Of a stretch of DNA of 64,000 bases, positions 7,192 to 17,464 are shown one piece after another; the stretch's first letter is position 1, and the number at the start of each line of letters is the position of its first letter. Below the pieces are notes generated by a model that was not told the origin of the DNA, did no database searches, and saw nothing but the letters and a program-made list of their open reading frames with translations. Origin of the DNA: Plantactinospora soyae (GTDB lineage Bacteria; Actinomycetota; Actinomycetes; Mycobacteriales; Micromonosporaceae). The translations under genes were made by a program, and so were the position numbers. The stretch is from NCBI RefSeq assembly GCF_014874095.1, contig NZ_JADBEB010000001.1, forward strand, positions 9,300,001-9,364,000. The letters run 5' to 3'.

Positions 7192-8498
7192 CATGGCGTG
7201 AGCCGGTGGAGGTCGCGGGGGAAGGCGGTGACCTCGCGGACGTTTCCGGCGCCGAGGAGCCGGGCGACCATCCGCTCCAGGCCGAGGGCGAAGCCACCGT
7301 GCGGGGGCATGCCGTGGCGGAAGGCGTCCAGGTAGGACGCGTACGGGGTCGGGTCCTCGCCTCGGGCGGCCAGTGCCGTCAGGTAGTCCTGGTGGCGGTG
7401 CAGGCGTTGGCCGCCGGTGACCAGTTCGACGCCACGGAAGAGCAGGTCGAACCCGTTGGTGTACGCCCGGGTCGGGCCGCCGGACGGGACCTCCGTGGTG
7501 GCGGGGTGGGTGTAGAAGGGGCGTTTCGCCATCGGGTAGCCGGTGACGAAGAGGAAGTCGGAGCCGTGCTCGGTCCGGGCCCACTCGCCGAGGGCGCGTT
7601 CGTGGACCGGGGCGAGGTCCGGCTCGTCCGGCGGGGCACCGGCGATCCAGAGCGCCTCGGTGAAGTGCACGGCGGGGATCTCGGACGGCACCACCGGCAG
7701 CTCCACGCCCAGCGTGGCCAGTACGGCGCCGGCCCGGTCCGGAAGATGTCCGAGCATCCCGGCGAGGGTCGTACGGAGCATCCGCATCACGTCCCGGTGG
7801 TCGGTGACGAAGCCGAACTCGACGTCGAGCGAGGTGTACTGCGCCAGGTGCCGGGTGGTGTCGTGCGGCTCGGCCCGGAACACCGGACCGACCTCGTAGA
7901 CCCGCTCCAGCACGCCGACCAGCATCTGCTTGTAGAACTGCGGCGACTGGGCCAGGTAACCGGGCCGGCCGAAGTAGTCGATGGCGAAGACGTTCGCCCC
8001 ACTCTCGGTGGCGGAGGCCACGATCTTCGGGGTGTGCACCTCGACGAAGCCCAGCCCGTCCAGGGTGGAACGGAAGCCGGCTACCAGCGCGGCGGAGATC
8101 CGGAGCGCGGCGGAGCGGGTCGGGTGGCGCAGCGCCACCGCCGCGTGGTCGAGCTGGGTCGGCAGGGCGGCGGTCAACTCCGGCCGGTACACGTCGAACG
8201 GCGGTGGCACGGCGGGGTCGCCGAGCGGCCGTACCGTGGGCTCGACCAGCTCGACCCCGGCGGGCGCGGCCGGGTTCGCGACCACCCGGCCGGTCACCTC
8301 GACCACCGACTCCTCGGGCAGTTCGGCCAGCCGGGCCCGCAGGTCGGCGTCGGTCACCACGGCCTGGGCCAGGCCGACGCCGTCCCGGACGATCAGGAAC
8401 GTAACGGACTTGAGCTGTCGGCGGCGGTGCACCCAGCCGGCGACCGTGACGGTCGCACCGACGTGCTCGGGCAGGGACGTGGTGCCAAGGCGGGACAT
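7191..8498 (-). CDS. aspS: Archaeal-type aspartyl-tRNA synthetase (probably non-discriminating)
   Basis: A 435-residue class IIb synthetase, much shorter than the bacterial AspRS (about 590) because it lacks the GAD insertion. An N-terminal OB fold carries G-W-V-H-R-R-R-Q-L-K. The catalytic core has motif 2 (V-F-R-A-E-P-H-D-T-T-R-H), L-D-V-E-F-G-F, V-T-G-Y-P-M-A-K-R-P-F-Y-T typical of AspRS rather than AsnRS, and motif 3 G-L-E-R-M-V. Archaeal-type enzymes often charge both tRNA-Asp and tRNA-Asn. The start is the ATG at 8498, with CGAGGAG at 8513-8507; upstream in-frame sequence is leader RNA. A T-box with a GAC specifier precedes it. It sits between lipB and lipA on the opposite strand. Whether a bacterial AspRS exists elsewhere cannot be seen. 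Confidence 0.9.
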   Translation of the reverse strand: MSRLGTTSLPEHVGATVTVAGWVHRRRQLKSVTFLIVRDGVGLAQAVVTDADLRARLAELPEESVVEVTGRVVANPAAPAGVELVEPTVRPLGDPAVPPPFDVYRPELTAALPTQLDHAAVALRHPTRSAALRISAALVAGFRSTLDGLGFVEVHTPKIVASATESGANVFAIDYFGRPGYLAQSPQFYKQMLVGVLERVYEVGPVFRAEPHDTTRHLAQYTSLDVEFGFVTDHRDVMRMLRTTLAGMLGHLPDRAGAVLATLGVELPVVPSEIPAVHFTEALWIAGAPPDEPDLAPVHERALGEWARTEHGSDFLFVTGYPMAKRPFYTHPATTEVPSGGPTRAYTNGFDLLFRGVELVTGGQRLHRHQDYLTALAARGEDPTPYASYLDAFRHGMPPHGGFALGLERMVARLLGAGNVREVTAFPRDLHRLTP

Positions 8499-8812
8499 CG
8501 GTGGTACTCCTCGAAATGTCGCGACGCCCACGGCCGGTGTGGTCCGCGGTACGTCGAGCGGGCCCCGGGGAGTGTGGGCGAGCGGGAACTCGCGGTGCCA
8601 CCACACCTTCACCGCCGCGGTACGGCCGGCGGCCTCGTTCGCGACCCGTGTCGTCGGGCCGGACGGCGGGTTCTACTGAGCGCCGGAGCGCCGTTCTTCC
8701 CGCAGCTCAGGAGGGTCTTCCCAGCCCCGGCCGGAGATCACCTTCCAGCAACGGTGACTTCCTGGACTCCGGTGGTCGAGGTGGTACTCGGCTCCGTCTT
8801 CGCAACGCGGGC
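8499..8812 (-). promoter_or_regulatory. T-box riboswitch with Asp (GAC) specifier upstream of aspS
   Basis: Read on the minus strand. The basal Stem I helix is 8795-8792 with 8713-8710. The specifier loop has the AGTA element at 8788-8785 opposite GAA (8720-8718), followed by GAC (8717-8715), an Asp codon. Upper helices are 8772-8767 with 8736-8731 and 8757-8753 with 8742-8738. AGTAGAA lies at 8677-8671. The T-box GTGGTGGCACCGCG (8604-8591) matches the consensus at 12 of 14 positions; its TGGC bulge pairs with GCCA, as expected for a G discriminator. Antisequestrator helices are 8606-8601 with 8577-8572 and 8593-8589 with 8582-8578. A competing 8-bp helix pairs 8607-8600 with 8543-8536. ACTCC at 8573-8569 can pair with GGAGT of the Shine-Dalgarno region. 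No terminator with a U-tract is seen, so translational control is likely. A TACGCT -10 box lies at 8818-8813. Confidence 0.82.
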
Positions 8813-8930
8813 AGCGTAGCCACGCCCGCCGGAGCTCCGGTACCGAATATCCGCTTCCGGCGTGAGTGGCATCACCCGGCTCGGCGCGTGAGTCCGGTCG
8901 CCTCTGGTCGATCGACCGGGCCGTTCCGCG

Positions 8931-8936
8931 TAGGCT
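8931..8936 (+). promoter_or_regulatory. Leaderless-type -10 box (TAGGCT) of lipA
   Basis: TAGGCT ends 7 bases before the GTG at 8944, supporting that start over the alternative GTG at 9001. Confidence 0.5.
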
Positions 8937-8943
8937 CGGATTC

Positions 8944-10041
8944 GTGACCATCGAGCACTCCGCGCCATCCACCGCCGCTGAAGTCGGACGGGTGAGCGTC
9001 GTGACCGCACCGGAGACCCGTACCGGTGCTCCCGGCACTCCCGTCGCTCCCGAGGGACGCCGGCTGCTGCGGGTCGAGGCCCGCAACGCCGCGACCCCGA
9101 TCGAGCGCAAACCGCCGTGGATCAAGGTCAAGGCGAAGATGGGACCCGAGTACACCCAGCTACGCGGTCTGGTCTCCCGGGAAGGGCTGCACACGGTCTG
9201 CCAGGAAGCCGGCTGCCCTAACATCTACGAGTGCTGGGAAGACCGGGAGGCGACCTTCCTGATCGGCGGCGACCAGTGCACCCGCCGGTGTGACTTCTGC
9301 CAGATCGACACCGGCAAGCCGGCCGACTTCGACGCGGACGAGCCCCGCCGGGTCGCCGAGTCGGTCGTCGCGATGGGCCTGCGGTACGCCACCATCACCG
9401 GCGTGGCCCGGGACGACCTGCCGGACGGCGGCGCCTGGCTCTACGCCGAGACGGTCCGGCAGATCCACGCGCTGACCCCGCGGGACCGGTCGATCGCTGC
9501 CGGCGAGGGCGCGGTCGGCGCCCTGGACGCGCTGCCGCACTGCGGCGTGGAGCTGCTGATCCCCGACTTCAACGCGAACCCGGAGCAGCTCGCCGAGGTG
9601 TTCGGCGCCCGCCCGGAGGTGCTCGCGCACAACGTGGAGACCGTGCCGCGGATCTTCAAGCGGATCCGGCCGGCGTTCCGGTACGAGCGGTCGCTCGACG
9701 TGATCACCCAGGCCCGGACCGCCGGGCTGGTGACCAAGTCCAACCTGATCCTCGGGCTCGGCGAGGAGCGGTCCGAGGTCTCCCAGGCCCTGCGCGACCT
9801 GCACGCCGCCGGTTGTGAGCTGATCACCATCACCCAGTACCTGCGGCCGACCCCACGGCACCACCCGGTCGAGCGCTGGGTCAAGCCGGAGGAGTTCGTC
9901 GAGCTGCGCGAGGAGGCCGAGGAGATCGGCTTCGCCGGGGTGATGAGCGGGCCGCTGGTGCGCTCGTCGTACCGGGCCGGCCGGCTCTACCAGCAGGCCG
10001 TCGAGGCTCGGACGGCACCGGCTCCGGCCGCGCTGCGGTAA
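8944..10041 (+). CDS. lipA: Lipoyl synthase LipA
   Basis: LipA is a radical-SAM enzyme that inserts two sulfur atoms into the protein-bound octanoyl chain made by LipB. It has the auxiliary-cluster motif [12 protein letters not shown], the radical-SAM motif C-T-R-R-C-D-F-C, and the C-terminal R-S-S-Y whose Ser ligates the auxiliary [4Fe-4S] cluster. Starting at GTG 8944 it has 365 residues, slightly longer than usual because of an N-terminal extension. GTG 9001 would give a more typical length, but only 8944 has a well-placed -10 box. It is separated from lipB by aspS and its leader. Confidence 0.95.
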   Translation: MTIEHSAPSTAAEVGRVSVVTAPETRTGAPGTPVAPEGRRLLRVEARNAATPIERKPPWIKVKAKMGPEYTQLRGLVSREGLHTVCQEAGCPNIYECWEDREATFLIGGDQCTRRCDFCQIDTGKPADFDADEPRRVAESVVAMGLRYATITGVARDDLPDGGAWLYAETVRQIHALTPRDRSIAAGEGAVGALDALPHCGVELLIPDFNANPEQLAEVFGARPEVLAHNVETVPRIFKRIRPAFRYERSLDVITQARTAGLVTKSNLILGLGEERSEVSQALRDLHAAGCELITITQYLRPTPRHHPVERWVKPEEFVELREEAEEIGFAGVMSGPLVRSSYRAGRLYQQAVEARTAPAPAALR

Positions 10042-10198
10042 CCGCTCCGCCACCGGCCTCCACCGGCCCTTTTGCACCGTTCCGCCCGGGCTCGACAGCC
10101 CTGTGGCGCAACGGACCCGACGTGTTGAACCGTGTTAGATTCCGGCCGTCCTCTGCCGGGTAGTTGCCGGCGACACGTCGAAGGTGATGAATAGAAGC

Positions 10199-11674
<1,476 letters not shown>

Positions 11675-11731
11675 CCCACGCCTGTCCCATCGTGACGCGG
11701 CCGACCGGCCGGGGCAACGGCCGGTCCACCG

Positions 11732-14674
11732 TCATCGGGTCGATCCGTCGGTCACCCGGGTGCCCGCGTCGAGCAGTCCGAGCCGGTGCGCCACCGCCGC
11801 CGCCTCGATCCGGTTCGCCACGTCCAGCTTGGCGATGATCCGGGAGACGTGCACACTCGCCGTCTTGGGCGAGATGTAGAGCCGCTCGGCGATCCGGCTG
11901 TTGCTGTGTCCCTCCGCGACCAGCCCCAGTACCTCCCGCTCCCGCGCGGTGAGCAGGTCCGTACCGGGCGTCGACCCGGGCGCGGCCCGCAGCCCGAGCC
12001 GCCGGGCCAGCACCTCCGCCCGCTCCCCCAGCGGTACGGCAGACAACTGAGCGGCGATCGCCGACACCTCCTCGATCGCGCTCGCGGCGAGCGGACGGTC
12101 CCCGGCCGACGCCGCCGCCTCGGCCAACGAGAGCAGTGCCCGCCCGAGCGGGTACGGCTGACCATCCACCCGCCAGGCCGCCACCGTCTCCTGCCAGGCC
12201 GCCACCGCCGTACCCGGGCCGGCGAAACTGGCCGACACCTGCGCCGCACACGCCAACTCGGCCGGATAGCGGGCGACCACCCCGCCGGCCACCGCGCGGA
12301 CCTGCTCGGCCAGCGTCTCGTCGCCGGACAGCACCGCCGCCCGGGCGGCAGCGGCCAGAGCGGGCCAGCCGTACCGGGGATCGGTGTCGAGCCGGCGGTC
12401 GAGGAGGGCCCGGGCGGCGGCCACCGCCTGCGGAACGTCTCCGGCCGTGAGCGCCGCCTCGACCCGCAGCTCGTAGAGCGGCAACTCCAGCGGCAGGAAC
12501 GGCCGGCGGAGGAAACCCAGCGCCCTGGAGACCAGTTCGTCGGTGCCGGCCTGGCCCCGGGCCAGCCGCAGCCCGGCCCGTAGTTGCAGCCAGTGGTATC
12601 CGGTGATGCCCGGCAGGTCCAGTCGGGCGGCCTGCCCGCAGAGTTCGTCGGCCTCGTCCCAGCGGCCGAGCGCGATCAGCGCCTCGGCCTGGTTGGAGAG
12701 GAGGAACGCACCGGTGGACCGGCTGATCCCCACCCGCCTCGCCTCGGCGAAACCGGCCGCCGCCGCCTCGGCCGACTCGGCGTACCGGCCGAGCTCGCAG
12801 AGCGTGTCGGAGGCGACCACCAGCGAGGTCACCACCGCTTCCGGGTCGTTTGCCGCGCGGGCCAGCTGCTCGGCGCGGCGCAGGTCGGCCAGCCCGCTCT
12901 CCGCCGAGGCCTGGCGGGTACAGACCCATCCGGCGGCGAGCGTCGCGCTCAGCACGGCGTCCTCGTCACCCAGCGCCGTCGCGGCGGCCACTGCCTCCCC
13001 GACGATTCGGCCCCCCTCGGCCCGGTCCACCCGGGCCATCTGGAAGGCGACCTCGGCGAGCAGCCGGATCCGTTGTGGATCGTCGCTGATGTCGCGCACC
13101 AGGTCGTACGCCTGGCGCAGCTCGTCGGTGCCGTCGTTCTTGCCCAGGATCCGGAGCAGCCGGCCGCGCAGCAGCAACACCCTGGCCGTACGCACCGGTT
13201 CCGCGTCACGGTCCAGCTCGGCCAGCATGGCGCGGGTCAGCGCCAGCCCCCGGCTGTAGTCGCCGGCGGTCGACACCGCCGACAGGGTCGCCTCCAGCAG
13301 GGCAAGGTGATCCCGGCCCAGCCGTTGTGCCGCGTCCGGCACCTGCTCCCAGAGTTCGAGCATCCGCTCCAGCAGCCGCCCCTGCTCGGCGTAGGCGTAC
13401 CGGGATCCGGCGGCCTCGGCGGCGGCCCAGGCAGCGGTCAGCGCCCGGGGGTAGTCGTGTGCGGCGTACCAGTGGTGGGCCAGCTCGGCCGGGGCACGGC
13501 CGTCGGCGACGAGCTGGGGCTGCGCCTCGATGGCGGCCGCGTACCGGGCGTGCAGCCGGGCGTGCTCCCCAGGCAGCAGATCCTCGTGTACGGCTTCCCG
13601 GACCAGCGCGTGCCGGAACTCGTACCCGCCGTCCGGATCGGCGACGACGAGCTGCGCGGCGACGGCGGCCCGGAGCGCGTCCTCCAGCTCGGTCTCCGGC
13701 ACTCCGGCGACCTCGGCGAGCAGTTCGTGGGCGATCCGGGTGCCGCCGGCACCGGCGATCCGCAGCACCCGCTGGGCCGGTTCGGGCAGCCGGTCGACCC
13801 GGGCCAGCAGCAGGTCGCGCAGGGTGTCGGGCAGGTCGGCGCAGCCGGCCGGATCGCTGGCGGCGGCGAGTTCCTCGACGAAGAACGGGTTTCCCTGGGT
13901 CCGGTCGTGGATGGTGTCGATCGCCCGGTCGCTCGGCTCGAACCCGAACAGGTCGGCCAGGACCTGACCGGTGCCCTCCCGGTCCAGCCGGTCCAGTTCG
14001 ACCCGCTCGACGCCACGGGCCCGGTCCAGTTCACCGAGGAACGGTCGCAGTGGATGGCCCCGGTGCAGCTCGTCCGAGCGGTACGTGCAGATCAACAGCA
14101 CCTGCGGGGGCCGGACGGCCCGGGACAGGAAGGCGATCAGGTCCCGGGTCGACCGGTCGGCCCAGTGCAGGTCCTCGATCACCAGCACCAGCGGGCGTTC
14201 GGCGGCGAGCCGGGAGAAGAGGCCGGCGACCAGCTCGAACAGGTAACCCCGGTGTGGATCCAGGGACAGCTCGGGGCCGCCGTGTCCGCCCAGGCCGGTC
14301 CGGACGTCGCCGGCCCCCGTCGGCCCGGCGGCGAGCCGGCCCAGCTCGGGCAGGAGCCGGGCGAACTCCCGTTCGTACCCGTCGAACGCCGCCGGGCCGT
14401 CCCGGCGCAGTACCTGACGCAGTACGGCGGCGAACGGCGCGAACGGCAGCCCCTGCTCGCCGAGCTCCAGGCACTGGCCGACGAGGACCTGATTGCCCCC
14501 GGCGACCGCGTACCTGCCGAACTCCTCGATCAACCGGGTCTTGCCTACCCCGGCCTCGCCGCCGACCAGCAACGCCGCCGGCTCGTCGGCACGGACCCGC
14601 TTCAGCGCGTCGCGCAGGATGGCGAGTTCGGGTTGACGGCCGACGAGGGCGGTGCTGGCGGCGCGAGTGGTCAC
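11732..14674 (-). CDS. LAL-type (large ATP-binding LuxR) transcriptional regulator
   Basis: A 980-residue regulator of the MalT/LAL class. It begins A-L-V-G-R-Q-P-E-L followed by Walker A G-G-E-A-G-V-G-K-T-R and Walker B L-V-L-V-I-E-D-L-H-W-A-D. A long helical TPR-like middle region follows. A C-terminal LuxR helix-turn-helix has L-T-A-R-E-R-E-V-L-G-L-V-A-E-G-H-S-N and then the I-S-P-K-T-A-S-V-H-V recognition helix. Such proteins activate transcription when a small ligand is sensed; the ligand and targets are not evident. The start chosen is GTG 14674, immediately before the conserved V-G-R motif. The open frame runs up to 15067, but that part is low-complexity and overlaps a small gene. Confidence 0.85.
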   Translation of the reverse strand: MTTRAASTALVGRQPELAILRDALKRVRADEPAALLVGGEAGVGKTRLIEEFGRYAVAGGNQVLVGQCLELGEQGLPFAPFAAVLRQVLRRDGPAAFDGYEREFARLLPELGRLAAGPTGAGDVRTGLGGHGGPELSLDPHRGYLFELVAGLFSRLAAERPLVLVIEDLHWADRSTRDLIAFLSRAVRPPQVLLICTYRSDELHRGHPLRPFLGELDRARGVERVELDRLDREGTGQVLADLFGFEPSDRAIDTIHDRTQGNPFFVEELAAASDPAGCADLPDTLRDLLLARVDRLPEPAQRVLRIAGAGGTRIAHELLAEVAGVPETELEDALRAAVAAQLVVADPDGGYEFRHALVREAVHEDLLPGEHARLHARYAAAIEAQPQLVADGRAPAELAHHWYAAHDYPRALTAAWAAAEAAGSRYAYAEQGRLLERMLELWEQVPDAAQRLGRDHLALLEATLSAVSTAGDYSRGLALTRAMLAELDRDAEPVRTARVLLLRGRLLRILGKNDGTDELRQAYDLVRDISDDPQRIRLLAEVAFQMARVDRAEGGRIVGEAVAAATALGDEDAVLSATLAAGWVCTRQASAESGLADLRRAEQLARAANDPEAVVTSLVVASDTLCELGRYAESAEAAAAGFAEARRVGISRSTGAFLLSNQAEALIALGRWDEADELCGQAARLDLPGITGYHWLQLRAGLRLARGQAGTDELVSRALGFLRRPFLPLELPLYELRVEAALTAGDVPQAVAAARALLDRRLDTDPRYGWPALAAAARAAVLSGDETLAEQVRAVAGGVVARYPAELACAAQVSASFAGPGTAVAAWQETVAAWRVDGQPYPLGRALLSLAEAAASAGDRPLAASAIEEVSAIAAQLSAVPLGERAEVLARRLGLRAAPGSTPGTDLLTAREREVLGLVAEGHSNSRIAERLYISPKTASVHVSRIIAKLDVANRIEAAAVAHRLGLLDAGTRVTDGSTR

Positions 14675-14805
14675 AGGTTCGAGAATGCCACGCCGCTCGG
14701 ATTGATCGAGTACCCGAGCCCGCTGGTCGGAACGATCACCGGCCCGGGGCCCGGGTCCCGGGACGGTGTCGGTCACCTGCGCACCGGAGCCCGGAACGGT
14801 GCCGA

Positions 14806-14988
14806 TCACTTGTGTGCCGGGTCCCGGGACGCGGCGGAATCGAGCGGATGGCCACCGGCGGACCTGGCGCGGTTTCGCCCAAAGCGGCGTACCGAGCGTG
14901 CCAACCGGGCGGCGTCGGCCTCGGCCAGCAGTTCGTCGATGTGGGTACGGTGCAGGCTGAGCAGGAAGTGCGCGTCTGTGCTGAACAT
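14806..14988 (-). CDS. Small basic protein upstream of the LAL regulator
   Basis: A 60-residue protein starting M-F-S-T-D-A-H-F-L-L-S-L-H and continuing with an amphipathic helix (H-I-D-E-L-L-A-E-A-D-A-A-R-L-A-R) and an Arg-rich end. A GGAG box lies 7 bases before the ATG at 14988. Short proteins of this style are common and uncharacterised in actinobacteria. It lies 131 bases upstream of the LAL regulator on the same strand and may be co-transcribed. Function unknown. Confidence 0.5.
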   Translation of the reverse strand: MFSTDAHFLLSLHRTHIDELLAEADAARLARSVRRFGRNRARSAGGHPLDSAASRDPAHK

Positions 14989-15218
14989 CGCTGAGCTCCA
15001 TTTCGGTTCGCTTCTCTTCGCTGATGTCCACACTTCGCCCGAAGGCACCGTCACCGCATTGGTGCACCGCCTCATGTCCGACCGGGCAGCCTCCTTACTT
15101 CCGGGTCGCCACGGGTACTTCCGGCCGTAAGGTCCTTACCCGGCCTGCCCTTACCCGGCCTGCCGTCTCCGCCGGAGTTGGGCACCGGCCGGGGATCAGG
15201 CGACGGCACCCGGCCCAC

Positions 15219-15224
15219 TAGACT
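15219..15224 (+). promoter_or_regulatory. Leaderless-type -10 box (TAGACT)
   Basis: TAGACT ends 7 bases before the ATG at 15232, with no ribosome site between. Confidence 0.55.
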
Positions 15225-15231
15225 CCGACGC

Positions 15232-15924
15232 ATGGCAAAGGCGCAGGAGAAGGTGTCGTTCGGCCAGCGGCTGAAGCAGATCGGGATGGTGTTCTCGTTC
15301 ACCGCCAAACGCGACAAGTGGTTTGTGCCGCTCGGCGTCGTCGCGGTACTGGTCCCGCTCGCGCTCACCGTGGTCGCGGTCATGCAGTGGGGCTGGCTGT
15401 GGCTGCCGATCGGAATCCTGATCGCCCTGCTCGGCCTGCTGATCGTGCTGAACCTGCGCTCGAACAAGGCGATGATGAACGCCGCCGAGGGGCAGCCGGG
15501 CGCGGCGGCCCAGATTCTGGAGAGCATGCGGGGGGACTGGCGGGTCACCCCGGCCGTCAGCTCGACCACCCAGATGGACATGGTGCACCTGGTCGTCGGC
15601 AAGCCCGGCGTGATCCTGCTCGCCGAGGGCAACCCGCAGCGGACCCGTGGCCTGCTCGGCCAGGAGAAGCGGCGGCTGTCCAAGGTCATCGGCACGGCTC
15701 CGCTGTACGACTACCTCATCGGTCAGGGTGACGACGAGCTGTCGATCCGCAAGCTGCGGATGACCCTGATGCGGCTGCCACGCAACCTCAGCGGCAAGGA
15801 CGTGAACGCGCTCGACAAGCGGCTCAAGGCGCTCTCCGCCGCCCGGCCGCAGATGCCCAAGGGCGCGATCCCGAAGAACATGCGCCCGTCCAAGGGTGCC
15901 TTCCGGCAGCAGCGCGGTCGCTAA
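15232..15924 (+). CDS. DUF4191-family membrane protein
   Basis: A 230-residue protein of the actinobacterial DUF4191 family, normally found immediately after lipA (Rv2219 in M. tuberculosis). M-A-K-A-Q-E-K-V-S-F-G-Q is a typical start. Two hydrophobic helices at about residues 37-57 and 60-80 are followed by a soluble, basic cytoplasmic domain with a V-V-G-K-P-G-V-I-L-L segment and a Lys/Arg-rich tail. Function is unknown. Its position supports the conserved locus even though FAD-oxidoreductase and LAL genes separate it from lipA. The start is set by the leaderless -10 box at 15219. Confidence 0.85.
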   Translation: MAKAQEKVSFGQRLKQIGMVFSFTAKRDKWFVPLGVVAVLVPLALTVVAVMQWGWLWLPIGILIALLGLLIVLNLRSNKAMMNAAEGQPGAAAQILESMRGDWRVTPAVSSTTQMDMVHLVVGKPGVILLAEGNPQRTRGLLGQEKRRLSKVIGTAPLYDYLIGQGDDELSIRKLRMTLMRLPRNLSGKDVNALDKRLKALSAARPQMPKGAIPKNMRPSKGAFRQQRGR

Positions 15925-15944
15925 CCAGGGGCGGACCGCGCACC

Positions 15945-16733
15945 GTGCCCGACCTGTACGCCCGGGACGGCACCCGACTCGCCCTGCACGACTTCGGCGG
16001 TTCCGGCGCCCCGGTGCTGCTACTTCCGGGCCTGTGCGGCCACGCCGGCGAATGGTCGGCCACCGTCAGCGGGCTCACCGGTGCGTACCACGGGTACGCG
16101 CTCGATCCGCGCGGTCACGGCGACAGCGAACGCCGCCCGACCGACGTCTCCCGGGACGCGCACGTGGCGGACACGGCGGCGGCGCTCGGTCTGCTCGGCC
16201 CGGCGGTCGTGATCGGCCAGTCCCTGGGTGGGCACACCGCCTTCCTGACCGCCGCCCGCCATCCCGAACTGGTGACCGGGCTGGTCCTGATCGAAGCCGG
16301 TCCGCAGGGACCGGATGACGGCACCCCGGACCGGATCGACCGCTGGCTCGGCGAGTGGCCGGTGCCGTTCCCCGACCAGGCCACCGCCGCCCGCCATCTC
16401 GGCGGCGGACTCGTCGGGTCGGCGTGGGCGAGTGGGCTGCGCCGGCGGGACGACGGCTGGTACCCGGCGTTCGACCGGGACGTCATGGTCGCCACGATCG
16501 CCGCCGCCGCTCCGCGCTGGGACGAGTTCGCCCGGATCAGCTGCCCGACCCTGGTGGTGAGGGGCGGGGCGGGCTCCCTGGACGCCGACGAGTACGCCCG
16601 GATGAGCCGCCATCCAATGGTCACCGCCGTCGAGATACCGGGTGGCGGGCACGACGTACATCTGGACAGTCCGGAGCGGTGGCGGAAGGAACTCGCCGAC
16701 TTTCTCGCCCGCCTCGGGTCAGCGGGTTCCTGA
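15945..16733 (+). CDS. Alpha/beta-fold hydrolase
   Basis: A 262-residue alpha/beta hydrolase. L-L-L-P-G-L-C-G-H forms the oxyanion region, G-Q-S-L-G-G is the nucleophile elbow, an acidic residue lies in S-L-D-A-D-E, and the catalytic His is in G-G-G-H-D-V-H-L. All three catalytic positions are present, so it should be active; ester, lactone or other substrate cannot be decided. It starts with GTG 20 bases after the DUF4191 stop and is probably co-transcribed with it. It ends 15 bases past the stop of the convergent RDD gene, so the two 3' ends overlap. Confidence 0.8.
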   Translation: MPDLYARDGTRLALHDFGGSGAPVLLLPGLCGHAGEWSATVSGLTGAYHGYALDPRGHGDSERRPTDVSRDAHVADTAAALGLLGPAVVIGQSLGGHTAFLTAARHPELVTGLVLIEAGPQGPDDGTPDRIDRWLGEWPVPFPDQATAARHLGGGLVGSAWASGLRRRDDGWYPAFDRDVMVATIAAAAPRWDEFARISCPTLVVRGGAGSLDADEYARMSRHPMVTAVEIPGGGHDVHLDSPERWRKELADFLARLGSAGS

Positions 16734-17138
16734 AGTACCCGGTACGGCGACGATGATCGACCCCGCCGCCCGGTCGTGCAGGCCGCGCCGGTCCCCGTCC
16801 ATGATCAACGCCGGCACCACCAGGCCGAGCAGTGCGCCACGGAGCAGCCCACGGAGGATGCCGATCCGCCCACCGTCGGCGTACGAGACGCACCGCAGCC
16901 GGCACACCCACATCCCGGGCGTCTGCGCGAAGAGGCCGGCGAAGAAGCCGTACACGGCGATCAGGGTGACGACCGGCGCCCAGTTGTCGCGGAGCGGGTC
17001 GGTGAAGAGGTTGGTGGCCAGGAGGCAGAGCACCCAGTCGATGGTCAACGCGCCGAACCGGCGCGCCAGGCTCGGCGTCGGGTCGATCGGGTCGGCCGCC
17101 GGCGTGAGCGGGGCGGCACCGTCCTGCTGTCTCACCAC
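16719..17138 (-). CDS. RDD-family membrane protein
   Basis: A 139-residue membrane protein of the RDD family, matching the position of the RDD protein beside DUF4191 and glnA1 in mycobacteria. It has the Arg after S-L-A-R-R-F-G-A-L, an I-D-W helix start, a second helix, Q-T-P-G-M-W-V-C-R-L-R, a third helix, and D-R-R-G-L-H-D-R-A-A-G-S at the end, all typical of the family. Family members include small-molecule exporters and antiporter-like proteins, but most are unassigned. The start is either of two adjacent GTG codons (17138 or 17135). A GATACT box lies about 10 bases upstream. Confidence 0.75.
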   Translation of the reverse strand: MVRQQDGAAPLTPAADPIDPTPSLARRFGALTIDWVLCLLATNLFTDPLRDNWAPVVTLIAVYGFFAGLFAQTPGMWVCRLRCVSYADGGRIGILRGLLRGALLGLVVPALIMDGDRRGLHDRAAGSIIVAVPGTSGTR

Positions 17139-17368
17139 GGCAAGCCAGAGTATCGGCAGGTCGTGATCACCGTACCGGCGCCCTTGTCCGCTGGGTCGCC
17201 GGTCACCCGGTGTCCGACGCACCGGCGGGGGCCGACAGACCGGCGGGCCGGCGGGGCGCTGGGCCGGCAGGGCCGGAACGTGGCAAAGGGCGCGAAGCGG
17301 CCGAACGGGGTATCATCCCGAAGAAGCCCGGGTTGAACCACCAGCGGAGATCACGCTCCGCAGATGAC

Positions 17369-17406
17369 GTAACACGGCAGAAACATCAGAGACATGCTCG
17401 GGCAAT
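17369..17406 (+). promoter_or_regulatory. GlnR box upstream of glnA
   Basis: GTAAC at 17369-17373, 6 bases, then GAAAC at 17380-17384: an exact match to the GlnR half-site pair (gTnAC-n6-GaAAC). Weaker GACAT (17391) and GCAAT (17402) follow at the same 11-base period. It ends about 60 bases before the glnA start. GlnR is the nitrogen regulator of actinobacterial glnA. Confidence 0.75.
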
Positions 17407-17464
17407 CGCGTGGCCATAGCGTCGCCTACCAGCCTAGCCATCAGTGGACGTGCCAGGAGGACGT

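Noticed and set aside
8499-8612. N-terminal extension of AspRS to 8612
   Set aside because: This stretch is T-box RNA, and the Shine-Dalgarno sequence sits before ATG 8498.
12584-15130. Long plus-strand frame antisense to the LAL regulator
   Set aside because: No recognisable motif, Gln/Arg/Val-rich composition and no ribosome site. It is a shadow of the LAL gene.
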